Origin: Novilysobacter_A longmucuonensis
Lineage (GTDB): Bacteria > Pseudomonadota > Gammaproteobacteria > Xanthomonadales > Xanthomonadaceae
NCBI RefSeq assembly: GCF_046600735.1
Contig: NZ_JBJMAW010000002.1
Span: 310,001-374,000 of the forward strand
Length of the DNA stretch: 64,000 nucleotides
Direction: 5' to 3'
Shown here piece after piece: positions 15,189 through 23,608 of this stretch; the first letter of the stretch is position 1; every line of letters starts with the position of its first letter. Both the position numbers and the translations under genes were made by a program. The notes under the pieces were generated by a model that did not search any database, was not told the DNA's origin, and saw only the letters and a program-made list of their open reading frames with translations.

Positions 15189-15251
15189 AATTATTGCGCC
15201 GTACGAGGCCTGAGCGTCAGGAAGTGAACCTGACCCCGTTTTGACCCTTTA

Positions 15252-16289
15252 CTACCACCACTCCCTAGGATGAAGGGTTGCAGTTATAAATCCATGACCG
15301 CGCACGTCCGCGGCAGACACATTCAGCGACTTATCGTCGGGATCAACTTCTACTTCGAAACTAAAGGGAATCTTGTCTAGGTCGACCTCGGCCTCCCCAG
15401 ACACGGATCCGAACGGGATCAAAACCTTATCTTCACTGTCGTATATAGCGGACTCCCAATCCGGATGACTGTAGTCCACCGTGGCCTTGCAACTCACTGT
15501 TCCGTAGACCAAGTAGGTATCTTCCCATGCGCCATAAACTCGGGAAATGTCCAACTCCACTTCGCCCACCTCCGAAACCTCCATTTCGCCATCCTCGACG
15601 TCATCGGCATGGATGATGTACTGTTTTAATGCCTCCCCAATGGGGATCTCAAAGGCGTTGGCGTTCGCCTCGACCAAATCGAATACCGATTCGTCGACCA
15701 TCGAGATGCCGAGTTCGCTGAGAAGGCCTTCGAATGCGTCGACAAAAGAGACGTTAGGTAGGTGCTTCACCGCGGGGCCAAAATCCTTGTCCTGAGCGTG
15801 AATAATCAATTTCTCGTCCGCCTCAAGCGCACCCACGAGTGCGGCGAAAATAAACGCGTCAGGGAACTGATCTTTCTTTGAGGCGGCAGAGAACAAGCCG
15901 CGGGCGTGCGTGTAGTCGCCCAGGACTTGCGATGGTCGGACGTCATCTATAGAAAGCACCGATGCTTTAGTAGCTTTGACAAAGTCGTTAACACGCAAAA
16001 GCTGCTGATCAAAGATTTTTTTTCTAAGCGCATCGCGCTCGACACTGGGTAACTCGATGTCTAAGTAACGCTGTGCACGATCTCTAAAGTCTGGCCTGCA
16101 AATGTCCTGGACCTTCTCAAACTCTACTTTTGCGAACCGCTTCGCTACTTCCGCAACGGTAAGATCTGTGGTGACTAGCCGCACAAGCCCCAACTCGCAA
16201 AGTTCGACTATTGTCCGAGCCTCGGCGTTGTCTAGGCTATGGCCGAACTGGATTATTTTGCTTGCGTCAATGAATACTTTTCGCGGCAT
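15252..16289 (-). CDS. PIN-domain protein with C-terminal acidic extension
   Basis: A 345-residue protein. The N-terminal 195 residues have a PIN nuclease layout: Asp8 in KVFIDASKIIQFG, Glu47 in TVAEVAKR, Asp144 in QFPDAFIFAALVGA and Asp167/Asp169 in HAQDKDFG. These are the four metal-binding acids of PIN ribonucleases. The remaining 150 residues form an acidic beta-rich domain (EMEVSEVGEVELDISRVYG and onward) seen in longer stand-alone PIN proteins. It would be a metal-dependent RNase in the cytoplasm. No small antitoxin gene is adjacent. Codon use is less GC-rich than in the metabolic genes, suggesting acquisition. Confidence 0.72.
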   Translation of the reverse strand: MPRKVFIDASKIIQFGHSLDNAEARTIVELCELGLVRLVTTDLTVAEVAKRFAKVEFEKVQDICRPDFRDRAQRYLDIELPSVERDALRKKIFDQQLLRVNDFVKATKASVLSIDDVRPSQVLGDYTHARGLFSAASKKDQFPDAFIFAALVGALEADEKLIIHAQDKDFGPAVKHLPNVSFVDAFEGLLSELGISMVDESVFDLVEANANAFEIPIGEALKQYIIHADDVEDGEMEVSEVGEVELDISRVYGAWEDTYLVYGTVSCKATVDYSHPDWESAIYDSEDKVLIPFGSVSGEAEVDLDKIPFSFEVEVDPDDKSLNVSAADVRGHGFITATLHPREWW

Positions 16290-16371
16290 GTCAAAACATT
16301 TCCCTATTGTGAGCAGCTACCAGCGAGGTATCCGCGAAGATCGGATGCCGGAGCAAGCACCACACGCGGTG

Positions 16372-16396
16372 AGCGCGAAAGCGCACTCTGACCCCC
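16372..16396 (+). repeat. REP-like terminus, AAAGCGCACTCTGACCCCC
   Basis: A single copy of the ACTCTGACCCC terminus type lying between the PIN gene and the next gene's stop codon. The palindromic part is AGCGCACT rather than AGTGCACT, so one half-site is substituted. Confidence 0.6.
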
Positions 16397-16414
16397 GGTC
16401 GCCGGCACCTGGCG

Positions 16415-17305
16415 TTAGACCGTGTTCTCCTGCAGGAACTGCATCGTCTCTCCGGCGGTTCGCTGCGCAAATATCTCAAACATTCCATGGTGCGACTCGC
16501 CCGGCGCGACGCTCGAGAACCCCAGCGACTCGAGGTAACGCGGCACTTTCTTGTTCTTTTCGCCCGCGTCCCACAACTTCGAGCAGCGCTCCTTGGCCTT
16601 CTTCCACTGCGCTTGCGTGCCGGTGGTCACACACATCTCCACCAGGATCGATTCGCGCACCAATCGGTCCATATCGACTTGGGCAACCAGCTTCGCATCT
16701 ATCTCTCGCACCACATGGTGCATGACGTTGATCAGGCCGGCAGCTTCCTTGAGCGTCGGTTCTTTCGAGCCGCCGAAGTTGTCCAGCATGGTCGCGACCG
16801 ACAAACCCCGATACTCCGCCGCGATGTAGGTCCCAGATTTTTCGATCAGCATTCTGTCATCAGCCGTCAGCTCATTGTCCGCGAGTGAGTGCACGCGCCG
16901 GTTGCGCCAGTCGATGGCGAGTCTGCACAACGCTGCCAGTAGCGGCTCCGGCCCCAGATCGTGTCTGCAGACCGCGCGGAATTTCTTGGCCACGCTATGC
17001 CCTGCTTTGTCCATCTCACTGCGCAAGGAAGCCGCTTCGAATAGAGAAGGCTTCCGATAGGCGGTACTGAGGTAGGCATCAAGCGCGTCGACGGCCCTGA
17101 CGAGGGCCATGTCGAGGACGAACGCACGACTGCGGCGCGCCGAGGCGACGACGCTACGTGGGTTCCATGACGCGGAGAGCGAGCTGCCGGGCTTGGCCGT
17201 ATTGTTCTCGACGGCGTTGAGGCCAATCAACGTCGTGATCAAGAAATGATTCGCTTGGCCTAGCATGCCCTTGAACTGGATGCGTGCCCTTGTCGTCTTG
17301 ATCAT
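16415..17305 (-). CDS. uncharacterised protein with HEPN-type RNxxxH motif
   Basis: A 296-residue soluble, mostly helical protein. The segment CRLAIDWRNRRVHSLADNEL contains R134-N-x-x-x-H139, the R-N-x3-H catalytic signature of HEPN ribonucleases, placed between predicted helices as in that family. There is no signal peptide. The N-terminal third (LGQANHFLITTLIGLNAVEN) and C-terminal third (QWKKAKERCSKLWDAG) have no recognised motif. Neighbours are a PIN protein downstream and another RNxxxH protein upstream, all on one strand, which supports a nuclease role. This is a motif-based inference. Confidence 0.5.
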   Translation of the reverse strand: MIKTTRARIQFKGMLGQANHFLITTLIGLNAVENNTAKPGSSLSASWNPRSVVASARRSRAFVLDMALVRAVDALDAYLSTAYRKPSLFEAASLRSEMDKAGHSVAKKFRAVCRHDLGPEPLLAALCRLAIDWRNRRVHSLADNELTADDRMLIEKSGTYIAAEYRGLSVATMLDNFGGSKEPTLKEAAGLINVMHHVVREIDAKLVAQVDMDRLVRESILVEMCVTTGTQAQWKKAKERCSKLWDAGEKNKKVPRYLESLGFSSVAPGESHHGMFEIFAQRTAGETMQFLQENTV

Positions 17306-17626
17306 GCCGTCTCTTGAAATGGCGCGTATCGGCTGAGTCGAACAGCCACCACCGCTTTTAGGAAGTCCCGCACGCAGGACCTTTTGAAGGCGGCGCTCTA
17401 CCTTCGCACTCCGGCCGAAACCAACGTGCTCTTAAGCTACATACGCGTGTTGAAGAAGCTAAATCCTGCAGGCTCAAGACTGCGTGCCGAATGAGCGGTG
17501 TCCGTTACGTATTCTACAAAGAGATCAGGTTCGACGGGGCAAATGGATACTGCCCCTCAAAGGGGATGCTTCTTCCGCTTAACATGCGAGACAGTGCAAA
17601 AGTTGGACCGTGCTTGGGGCAGAGGC
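17306..17626 (+). other. 321-bp region without a convincing gene
   Basis: No frame has a ribosome site and sensible codon use. I see no REP terminus, no strong hairpin and no tRNA. It separates two minus-strand transcription units and presumably holds the promoter of the 16415-17305 gene. Confidence 0.5.
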
Positions 17627-18451
17627 TTACGTCGCCACACTGCCAACCGCGTTAAAGACGAAGCGCTTACACTTTTCCGCAAACTGCCGAACGTCCAGAG
17701 ACGTCGGTGAAAACATTCCGGGATGCGCAGCGCTATTCCGCTGTCCCAGCAAGCGGTCGAGTTCCTCGAAAGCCTGTAGATCGTATTTCCAGATTTCCAT
17801 TCCGACCGCGATCACATCAAAGTCGCGCCCGCGCTGAAGCTCTCCGAGGCTAGCCACGTTGAGCCCCTTAGTGATCCGGTTGAAGGGAGGCCCCTTTATA
17901 GCGGAGGCTGTCGCAGCGGCGGAATTGAACGCGGTAAACCCGATGCGCTGGATTTCGGCATGGAATCGAGCGATAGCCGCTGCCCAAAGAAGGATCATTG
18001 CAGCGCGATGGCAGTGAAGCGAGGAGCACCGCGCCGCCTCCGAAACATATTGCGCTTCCTCAGGCGTAACTGACTCGGAAAAAAGAGCCTCTAGTTGCCT
18101 AGCAGCAGTTTGTGCCGGACTACCTTCGTATCTCATTACCGGCACCACGATCTTGTCCATAAATCCATCACGGAAGGGCGCAAGCTTCGTTCGGAAAGCG
18201 GTAGCGCGAGAGCGTTGTTTTGTGGCGTTCAACACTTCCGTCATTGCTAGATCGTAAGGATCAAGTGCGGGCAAGAAGCCGTCCGTTCCGTTCTTCAGCC
18301 CAGTAGACAGTCGGAGCCACTCCCTTGCGTGTCGCGCTAGCTCCGCCTGCATGTCTGCCCGTACTTCCGTTGACCTCAGCTTGGCCAGGTCAGAGTCGAG
18401 CCGTTGGATACGGTCGTGGAATCCTTCCAGTTCGTCAGCACTAGGAGTCAT
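17627..18451 (-). CDS. HEPN-like protein of a two-gene unit
   Basis: A 274-residue helical protein. ELDRLLGQRNSAAHPGMFSP contains R238-N-S-A-A-H243, the canonical R-N-x3-H HEPN ribonuclease motif, close to the C-terminus where abortive-infection HEPN domains carry it. The middle has RCSSLHCHRAAMILLWAAAI, typical of the first HEPN helix. The N-terminus is coiled-coil-like. Its ATG lies three bases after the stop of the upstream 199-codon gene, so they form an operon. The likely role is RNA cleavage in a toxin or defence module, judged from motif and pairing, not from an identified family. Confidence 0.6.
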   Translation of the reverse strand: MTPSADELEGFHDRIQRLDSDLAKLRSTEVRADMQAELARHAREWLRLSTGLKNGTDGFLPALDPYDLAMTEVLNATKQRSRATAFRTKLAPFRDGFMDKIVVPVMRYEGSPAQTAARQLEALFSESVTPEEAQYVSEAARCSSLHCHRAAMILLWAAAIARFHAEIQRIGFTAFNSAAATASAIKGPPFNRITKGLNVASLGELQRGRDFDVIAVGMEIWKYDLQAFEELDRLLGQRNSAAHPGMFSPTSLDVRQFAEKCKRFVFNAVGSVAT

Positions 18452-18454
18452 TGG

Positions 18455-19054
18455 CTACTCCGACCCGCCACCGGCGAGGCTAGCAAAAAGAGCCTCGGCT
18501 GCCGTTACTCCCCGGGAAGAAAGTGTTATTCCTTCCGCTTGTGTGCAGGTCTTGAACAGCCCCCCCTTACCTAGAGTTGTGCCTGTATTCGCTCGGTCAA
18601 AGCAGTTTTGATCAATGCACGCAGCCCTGAACTCCATCCAGTCTGTGCTCCAGTTGCCGGTAGTCAGATAGTTCTTCAGCGAGAGCGCGAGCGCAACATT
18701 CCGGGTCTTCTCAGCCTTGTTTGCTCCTGGTGCCACGTGCGCATGAAACGTAAACGGATCAGTGTTGAAGTCGAAAAGCGCTGCGGCTTTGTCCAATGGA
18801 ACCTTATTGCGCCCCGCCAGGCTCACCAGCTTCGACCGGATTGCTTCAGGAATAGGCGTCCCATTATTCCCATGCGAACTATCTACAGTCGCTCCGACGG
18901 CAGTGATAGGGATCGGAACCGCTGAGGGTAGCGGCGTCATGCCCTGAACATATGCGTTCAAGAGAATTTCAAAACACTTTTCTTGTAGCTTTTCCGGACA
19001 CGCTGCCACCAAGGTCAGGATTCGTTCGAGCTGTGGCTGTGCATCTTCAAACAT
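18455..19054 (-). CDS. uncharacterised protein, partner of HEPN-like gene
   Basis: A 199-residue protein. The start at MFEDAQPQLERIL was chosen because AGGGGAAG lies six to seven bases before this ATG on the minus strand; a longer frame has no such site. The N-terminal 50 residues are helical (RILTLVAACPEKLQEKCFEI). After a Pro/Thr-rich linker, a C-terminal domain contains IRSKLVSLAGRNKVPLDKAA and ends ITLSSRGVTAAEALFASLAG, which looks like a winged-helix end. It could be the regulatory or antitoxin partner of the HEPN-like protein, inferred from the three-base gap only. Confidence 0.5.
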   Translation of the reverse strand: MFEDAQPQLERILTLVAACPEKLQEKCFEILLNAYVQGMTPLPSAVPIPITAVGATVDSSHGNNGTPIPEAIRSKLVSLAGRNKVPLDKAAALFDFNTDPFTFHAHVAPGANKAEKTRNVALALSLKNYLTTGNWSTDWMEFRAACIDQNCFDRANTGTTLGKGGLFKTCTQAEGITLSSRGVTAAEALFASLAGGGSE

Positions 19055-19278
19055 GCCGCTTCCCCTTTTATAGACCCAAGGACATTGGGGGCTGTTCATC
19101 TTTGGGTCAAGCTTCATCCCCGGAAGAATGGTCGCCGCCGAGTGGCTGCCGGTAACTGGTAGGGCGCCGGCGTGAAGCCCGCCAAAATAGATGCCTGCGA
19201 TTGCTCGCAGGCCGATATTTTCTCTGCTGACAAGTGCTCGACCCTACATGCTCGCCAACATATATCCAGTTCAACGAG

Positions 19279-22200
19279 CTACATATTCCGCCGATACTCC
19301 CCACCCACCTCATACAACGCATGGCTGATCTGCCCCAGGCTATGGGTCTTCACCGCTTCCATCAGCGCGGCGAACACGTTCTGGCGGTCGCGGGCGGTTT
19401 TTTGGAGGTAGGCGAGGCCGCTGCCCTGCTCCACACCAGCGCCGGCGTCTGAGGTGTCGTTTGCCCTCACCCCAGCCCTCTCCCGCGAGCGGGAGAGGGA
19501 GCCAGCGGCCAGGTCGTTGCGGAGCTGCTGGTAGTTGGCGACGTTGTCGATCTGCTGGCCCTTCTCTTCCGGCGTGCTGCGGATCAGTTCGATCTCGGTG
19601 ACGATGTCGCCGGCGTGTTCCTTAGGCAGGTAGGTGTTGACGCCGACCAGCGGCAGGCTGCCATCGTGCTTCTTGTGCTCGTAGTACATCGACTCTTCCT
19701 GGATCTTGCCGCGCTGGTACATGGTGTCCATGGCGCCGAGCACGCCGCCGCGCTCGCTGATGGCCTCGAACTCCTTGTAGACAGCCTCCTCGACGACGTC
19801 GGTGAGCTTGTCGACGATGAAGCTGCCCTGCCAGGGGTTCTCGCAGAAGTTCAGCCCCAGCTCCTTGTTGATGATCATCTGGATGGCGACGGCGCGGCGC
19901 ACGGACTCTTCGGTCGGCGTGGTGATGGCCTCGTCGTAGGCGTTGGTGTGCAGGCTGTTGCAGTTGTCGAACAGCGCGTACAGGGCCTGCAGCGTGGTGC
20001 GGATGTCGTTGAACTGGATCTCCTGCGCGTGCAGGGAGCGGCCGCTGGTCTGGATGTGGTACTTCATCATCTGGCTGCGGGCGGACGCGCCGTAGCGCTC
20101 GCGCATGGCGCGGGCCCAGATGCGGCGGGCGACGCGGCCGATGACGGTGTACTCCGGGTCCATGCCGTTGCTGAAGAAGAACGACAGGTTGGGCGCGAAG
20201 TCGTCGATGTCCATGCCGCGCGCGAGGTAGTACTCGACGATCGTAAAACCATTCGACAGGGTGAAGGCGAGCTGGCTGATCGGGTTCGCCCCGGCCTCGG
20301 CGATGTGGTAGCCGGAGATCGACACTGAGTAGAAGTTGCGCACGGCGTTGTCGACGAAGTACTGCTGGATGTCGCCCATCATGCGCAGGGCGAACTCGGT
20401 GCTGAAGATGCAGGTGTTCTGGGCCTGGTCCTCCTTGAGGATGTCGGCCTGCACGGTGCCGCGCACGGTCTTGAGGGTGTGCGCCTTGATGCGCTCGTAG
20501 GTCTCGGCATCGACCACCTGGTCGCCGGTGACGCCGAGCAGGCCTAGGCCGAGGCCGTCGTGGGTGTCGGGCAGCATGCCGGTGTACTCGGGGCGTCTGC
20601 TCTTACCGGACGCGTCGCCTTCGAAGAGTTTCTCAATCTTCTCGTGGGCGGCGTCCCAGCGGGCCTGGTCCTCGCGCAGGTAGTTCTCGACCTGCTGGTC
20701 GATGGCGGTGTTCATGAACATCGCCAGGATCATCGGCGCCGGGCCGTTGATGGTCATCGATACCGAGGTGGTCGGCGCGCACAGGTCGAAGCCGGAGTAC
20801 AGCTTCTTCATATCGTCCAGCGTGGGGATGTTGACCCCGGAGTTGCCGATCTTGCCGTAGATGTCCGGGCGCTTGGCCGGGTCCTCGCCGTACAGGGTGA
20901 CCGAGTCGAACGCGGTGGACAGCCGCGCGGCGGGCTGGCCGACGCTGAGGTAATGGAAGCGCCGGTTGGTGCGCTCCGGCGTGCCCTCGCCGGCGAACAT
21001 GCGGATCGGGTCCTCGCCGGTGCGGCGGTACGGGTAGACGCCGCCGGTGTAGGGATACGCGCCGGGCAGGTTTTCCTTCTGCAGGAAGGTCAGCAGCTCG
21101 CCCCAGGACTTGTAGGTGGGGGCGGCGATCTTGGGGATCTGCTGGTGGCTGAGCGACTCGCGGTAGTTCTCGACCTTGATGGTCTTGCCGCGGACCTGGT
21201 ACTCGTTGACCTCGTCGGTGATCGAGGCGAGGCGTTGCGGCCAGTCGCGCAGGAGCTTGAGGGCGTCGCTGGTGAGGGATTGGACGGCGTCGTTGTAGCG
21301 CTGGCGGAGGGTTAGCAGGGTGCGGTCGACGGCGGGAGCGGAATCCCCTTCCTTTGTAGGAGCTGCTTCAGCCGCGACCTGTGCATCGTCCTCACCGTTC
21401 TGGGCGTTCTGCGCGTTCGCGGCTGAAGCCGCTCCTACAGCGGAGGAATCGCGGGAGTCAGAGGACTTCGCTGGGCTCTGGAGGTCGTCGACCTTATACA
21501 GCTCGAGCTGCTTGGGCAGCTTGTCGTCTTCCAGGTCATGCAGCGACTGCCAGTAGCTCTGCGCGCGGTCGGCGATCTCGGCCTGCGATTCGATCTTCTG
21601 GTTGATGGCACGGCCCTGCTCGGCGATCTCGGCCAGGTAGCGCGCGCGGTTGCCGGGGATCAGTACGGTGGCGCGGGGCTCCTTGAGCGAGGTGTCGAGC
21701 TCGGGTTGGAAGTCGCACCTCCCCGCTTTTGTAGGAGCAGCTTCACCCGCGATCGTGGAATCGGTTTCCCGGCGGGTTTCGCCGTTGGCGGATGTCGCGG
21801 TCGGGCCTGAAGACCCTCCTACAGGCGAAGCAAGCTTCTCGCGCAGCAGGCGGCACAGGTTGGCGAACATCCAGCTGATGCCGGGGTCGTTGAACTGGCT
21901 GGCGATCGTCGGGTAGACCGGCACGTCCTCGTCCTTGAGGTCGAACTTCACCCGGTTGCGCTTCCACTGCTTGCGGATGTCGCGCAGGGCATCCTCCGCG
22001 CCGCGCTTGTCGTACTTGTTGAGCACCACAAGCTCGGCGAAGTCGAGCATGTCGATCTTCTCCAGCTGGCTGGGCGCGCCGAAGTCGCTGGTCATGACGT
22101 ACATCGGGAAGTCGACCAGGTCGACGATCTCCGAGTCGCTTTGACCAATACCCGCGGTCTCCACGATCACCAGGTCAAAGCCCAGCCCCTTGAGGAAGCC

Positions 22201-23130
22201 GATGGAGTCCTTGAGCACCGCGTTGGTCGCCGCGTGCTGGCGGCGGGTGGCCATCGAGCGCATGTAGACGCGCTCGCTGCGCAGGGAGTTCATGCGGATG
22301 CGGTCGCCCAGCAGCGCGCCACCGGTGCGGCGGCGGGTCGGGTCGACCGAGATCACCGCGATGCGCATCTCCGGGAAGCTGGCGAGGAAGCGGTTGAGCA
22401 GTTCGTCGGTGACCGAGGACTTGCCGGCGCCGCCGGTGCCGGTGATGCCGATGACGGGCGCTGCGCGCAATCGGGACTCGGGGCCCGGGACCACCGCGAG
22501 GCGGGACTCGGGAGAAGCCCAGCGCTTGCGGAGGCGTTGGAGTTCCGCTTCTGAATACTGGCCATCCTCGAGCGCCGAGAGAATCCGCCCGATGGCGATT
22601 TCATCATCCAGCGCAGGCATTACCTGCTTTCCCGAGTCCCGACGCTCGGAGCCCGAGTCCCGGCCTTCCGACGCCCTGCGCACCACATCCTCGATCATCG
22701 CCACCAGCCCCATGTGCATGCCGTCGTTGGGGTGGTAGATGCGCTCCACGCCGTAGGCCTGCAGCTCCTTGATCTCTTCCGGGGTGATGGTGCCGCCGCC
22801 GCCGGCGAAGACTTTGATGTGGCCGGCATCGCGTTCTTTCAGCATGTCGACCATGTACTTGAGGTATTCGACGTGACCGCCCTGGTAGCTCGACAGCGCG
22901 ATGCCGTCGGCGTCCTCCTGCAATGCCGCGCGCACCACGTCCTCGACGCTGCGGTTGTGGCCCAGGTGGACGACCTCCGCGCCCTGGGCCTGGATCAGCC
23001 GGCGCATGATGTTGATCGCGGCGTCGTGGCCGTCGAACAGGCTGGCGGCGGTGACGAAGCGCAGCGGCGTGGCGCGCTCGGATTCGGGCTGTTCCGGGGT
23101 GCTGGAAAGGTGGGCGGCGGGGGTGCTCAT
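19279..23130 (-). CDS. icmF: fused isobutyryl-CoA mutase (IcmF)
   Basis: A 1283-residue adenosylcobalamin enzyme that combines three domains. The B12-binding domain (residues 25-160) has FDGHDAAINIMRR with the base-off His. The G-protein chaperone domain (about 225-430) has Walker A GTGGAGKSS and NKYDKRGAEDA. The mutase barrel (about 650-1283) includes NGPAPMILAMFMNTAIDQQ and FYSVSISGYHIAEAGANPIS. IcmF rearranges isobutyryl- to n-butyryl-CoA and can act on isovaleryl-CoA. Family members are about 1090 residues; the extra length lies in linkers and coincides with REP-type repeats read in frame. The start at MSTPAAHL is preferred to a longer open frame. It is divergent from leucine dehydrogenase. 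Confidence 0.93.
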   Translation of the reverse strand: MSTPAAHLSSTPEQPESERATPLRFVTAASLFDGHDAAINIMRRLIQAQGAEVVHLGHNRSVEDVVRAALQEDADGIALSSYQGGHVEYLKYMVDMLKERDAGHIKVFAGGGGTITPEEIKELQAYGVERIYHPNDGMHMGLVAMIEDVVRRASEGRDSGSERRDSGKQVMPALDDEIAIGRILSALEDGQYSEAELQRLRKRWASPESRLAVVPGPESRLRAAPVIGITGTGGAGKSSVTDELLNRFLASFPEMRIAVISVDPTRRRTGGALLGDRIRMNSLRSERVYMRSMATRRQHAATNAVLKDSIGFLKGLGFDLVIVETAGIGQSDSEIVDLVDFPMYVMTSDFGAPSQLEKIDMLDFAELVVLNKYDKRGAEDALRDIRKQWKRNRVKFDLKDEDVPVYPTIASQFNDPGISWMFANLCRLLREKLASPVGGSSGPTATSANGETRRETDSTIAGEAAPTKAGRCDFQPELDTSLKEPRATVLIPGNRARYLAEIAEQGRAINQKIESQAEIADRAQSYWQSLHDLEDDKLPKQLELYKVDDLQSPAKSSDSRDSSAVGAASAANAQNAQNGEDDAQVAAEAAPTKEGDSAPAVDRTLLTLRQRYNDAVQSLTSDALKLLRDWPQRLASITDEVNEYQVRGKTIKVENYRESLSHQQIPKIAAPTYKSWGELLTFLQKENLPGAYPYTGGVYPYRRTGEDPIRMFAGEGTPERTNRRFHYLSVGQPAARLSTAFDSVTLYGEDPAKRPDIYGKIGNSGVNIPTLDDMKKLYSGFDLCAPTTSVSMTINGPAPMILAMFMNTAIDQQVENYLREDQARWDAAHEKIEKLFEGDASGKSRRPEYTGMLPDTHDGLGLGLLGVTGDQVVDAETYERIKAHTLKTVRGTVQADILKEDQAQNTCIFSTEFALRMMGDIQQYFVDNAVRNFYSVSISGYHIAEAGANPISQLAFTLSNGFTIVEYYLARGMDIDDFAPNLSFFFSNGMDPEYTVIGRVARRIWARAMRERYGASARSQMMKYHIQTSGRSLHAQEIQFNDIRTTLQALYALFDNCNSLHTNAYDEAITTPTEESVRRAVAIQMIINKELGLNFCENPWQGSFIVDKLTDVVEEAVYKEFEAISERGGVLGAMDTMYQRGKIQEESMYYEHKKHDGSLPLVGVNTYLPKEHAGDIVTEIELIRSTPEEKGQQIDNVANYQQLRNDLAAGSLSRSRERAGVRANDTSDAGAGVEQGSGLAYLQKTARDRQNVFAALMEAVKTHSLGQISHALYEVGGEYRRNM
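19463..19500 (+). repeat. CCCTCTCCCGCGAGCGGGAGAGGG palindrome inside icmF (3' part)
   Basis: A near-perfect hairpin of a repeat type common between genes in xanthomonads, here within the icmF coding sequence. On the minus strand it encodes LSRSRERAGVRAN, a segment that interrupts the otherwise conserved C-terminal region around residue 1215. Confidence 0.7.
21355..21439 (+). repeat. REP pair (TGTAGGAGCTGCTTCAGCCG) inside icmF, G-domain/mutase linker
   Basis: Two inverted REP units, 21355-21378 and 21415-21439, about 36 bases apart. Read on the minus strand they encode VGAASAANAQNAQNGEDDAQ followed by VAAEAAPTKEGD, a low-complexity insert at about residues 564-592. The frame is kept through the whole pair. 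Confidence 0.85.
21730..21823 (+). repeat. second REP pair inside icmF
   Basis: Units at 21730-21752 and 21795-21823, inverted relative to one another and more diverged than the 21355 pair. They encode VGGSSGPTATSANGETRRET and DSTIAGEAAPTKAG at about residues 436-467, immediately after the GTPase domain. The reading frame is preserved. Confidence 0.8.
22471..22663 (+). repeat. CGGGACTCGGG-type repeats flanking the B12/G-domain linker of icmF
   Basis: Copies of CGGGACTCGGG(GCC) lie at 22471-22512 and, in opposite orientation, at 22630-22663. They encode SPESRLAVVPGPESRLRAAP and SEGRDSGSERRDSGKQVMPA, on either side of a helical linker (residues about 155-220). This is a different repeat family from the two TGTAGGAGC pairs. 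Confidence 0.7.
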
Positions 23131-23608
23131 GGCGCGCTCGACTGCGGAAACGGGGATGGGCCGATTGTAACGCGGCGCCTGGAATGGCCCGGGACAGCCG
23201 CGGCTCCGGTGTTTGCGCTTGCGGTCGGTCGCTCCATGGCGGGTGGCGAGCGCGGGTCGCCGAGCGCCGCGGCAATCCGTGCAGGGCAGCAGGCCCGTAG
23301 GGTGGGCACCGCTTCTGTGCCCACCATTGTTTCCGCCGCTCGGGACGGTAGGCACAAGAGCGGTGCCCACCCTACGGTCTGGACGGCTTTTCCGGGGCGG
23401 AGTGCCGCCGCCGGCGCCATTCCGCGTTTCCCTGGCTGACCCTACCGCTGCATTGACCCGACCCTTGCGGTGGTTTGCTTTAGACTGTCGCCCCTGCAGC
23501 GGCCGGCTTCCGCCCCCTGCGCAGGCAAATTCATTTCGATTCAACGACTTATCAACCTCAGTTGGCGTAAGCGCTATGCGCACTCCTGACGCCGACGCGG
23601 AGCACCCG
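23131..23608 (+). other. divergent intergenic region between icmF and leucine dehydrogenase, with inverted repeat
   Basis: Contains CCGTAGGGTGGGCACCGC (23295-23312) and its inverted copy GCGGTGCCCACCCTACGG (23360-23377), an 18-bp stem with a 47-base loop, yet another repeat family. Promoters for both divergent genes should lie here, but I cannot point to convincing -10/-35 pairs. No binding site for a leucine-catabolism regulator is identifiable by eye. Confidence 0.6.

Noticed and set aside
3805..15240. Prophage or integron
   Set aside because: No integrase, phage structural gene or attC-like site is seen; the repeats are RAYT/REP termini.
17498..17710. 70-codon plus-strand open frame
   Set aside because: No ribosome site, no recognisable composition, and it runs into the 3' end of the HEPN-like gene.
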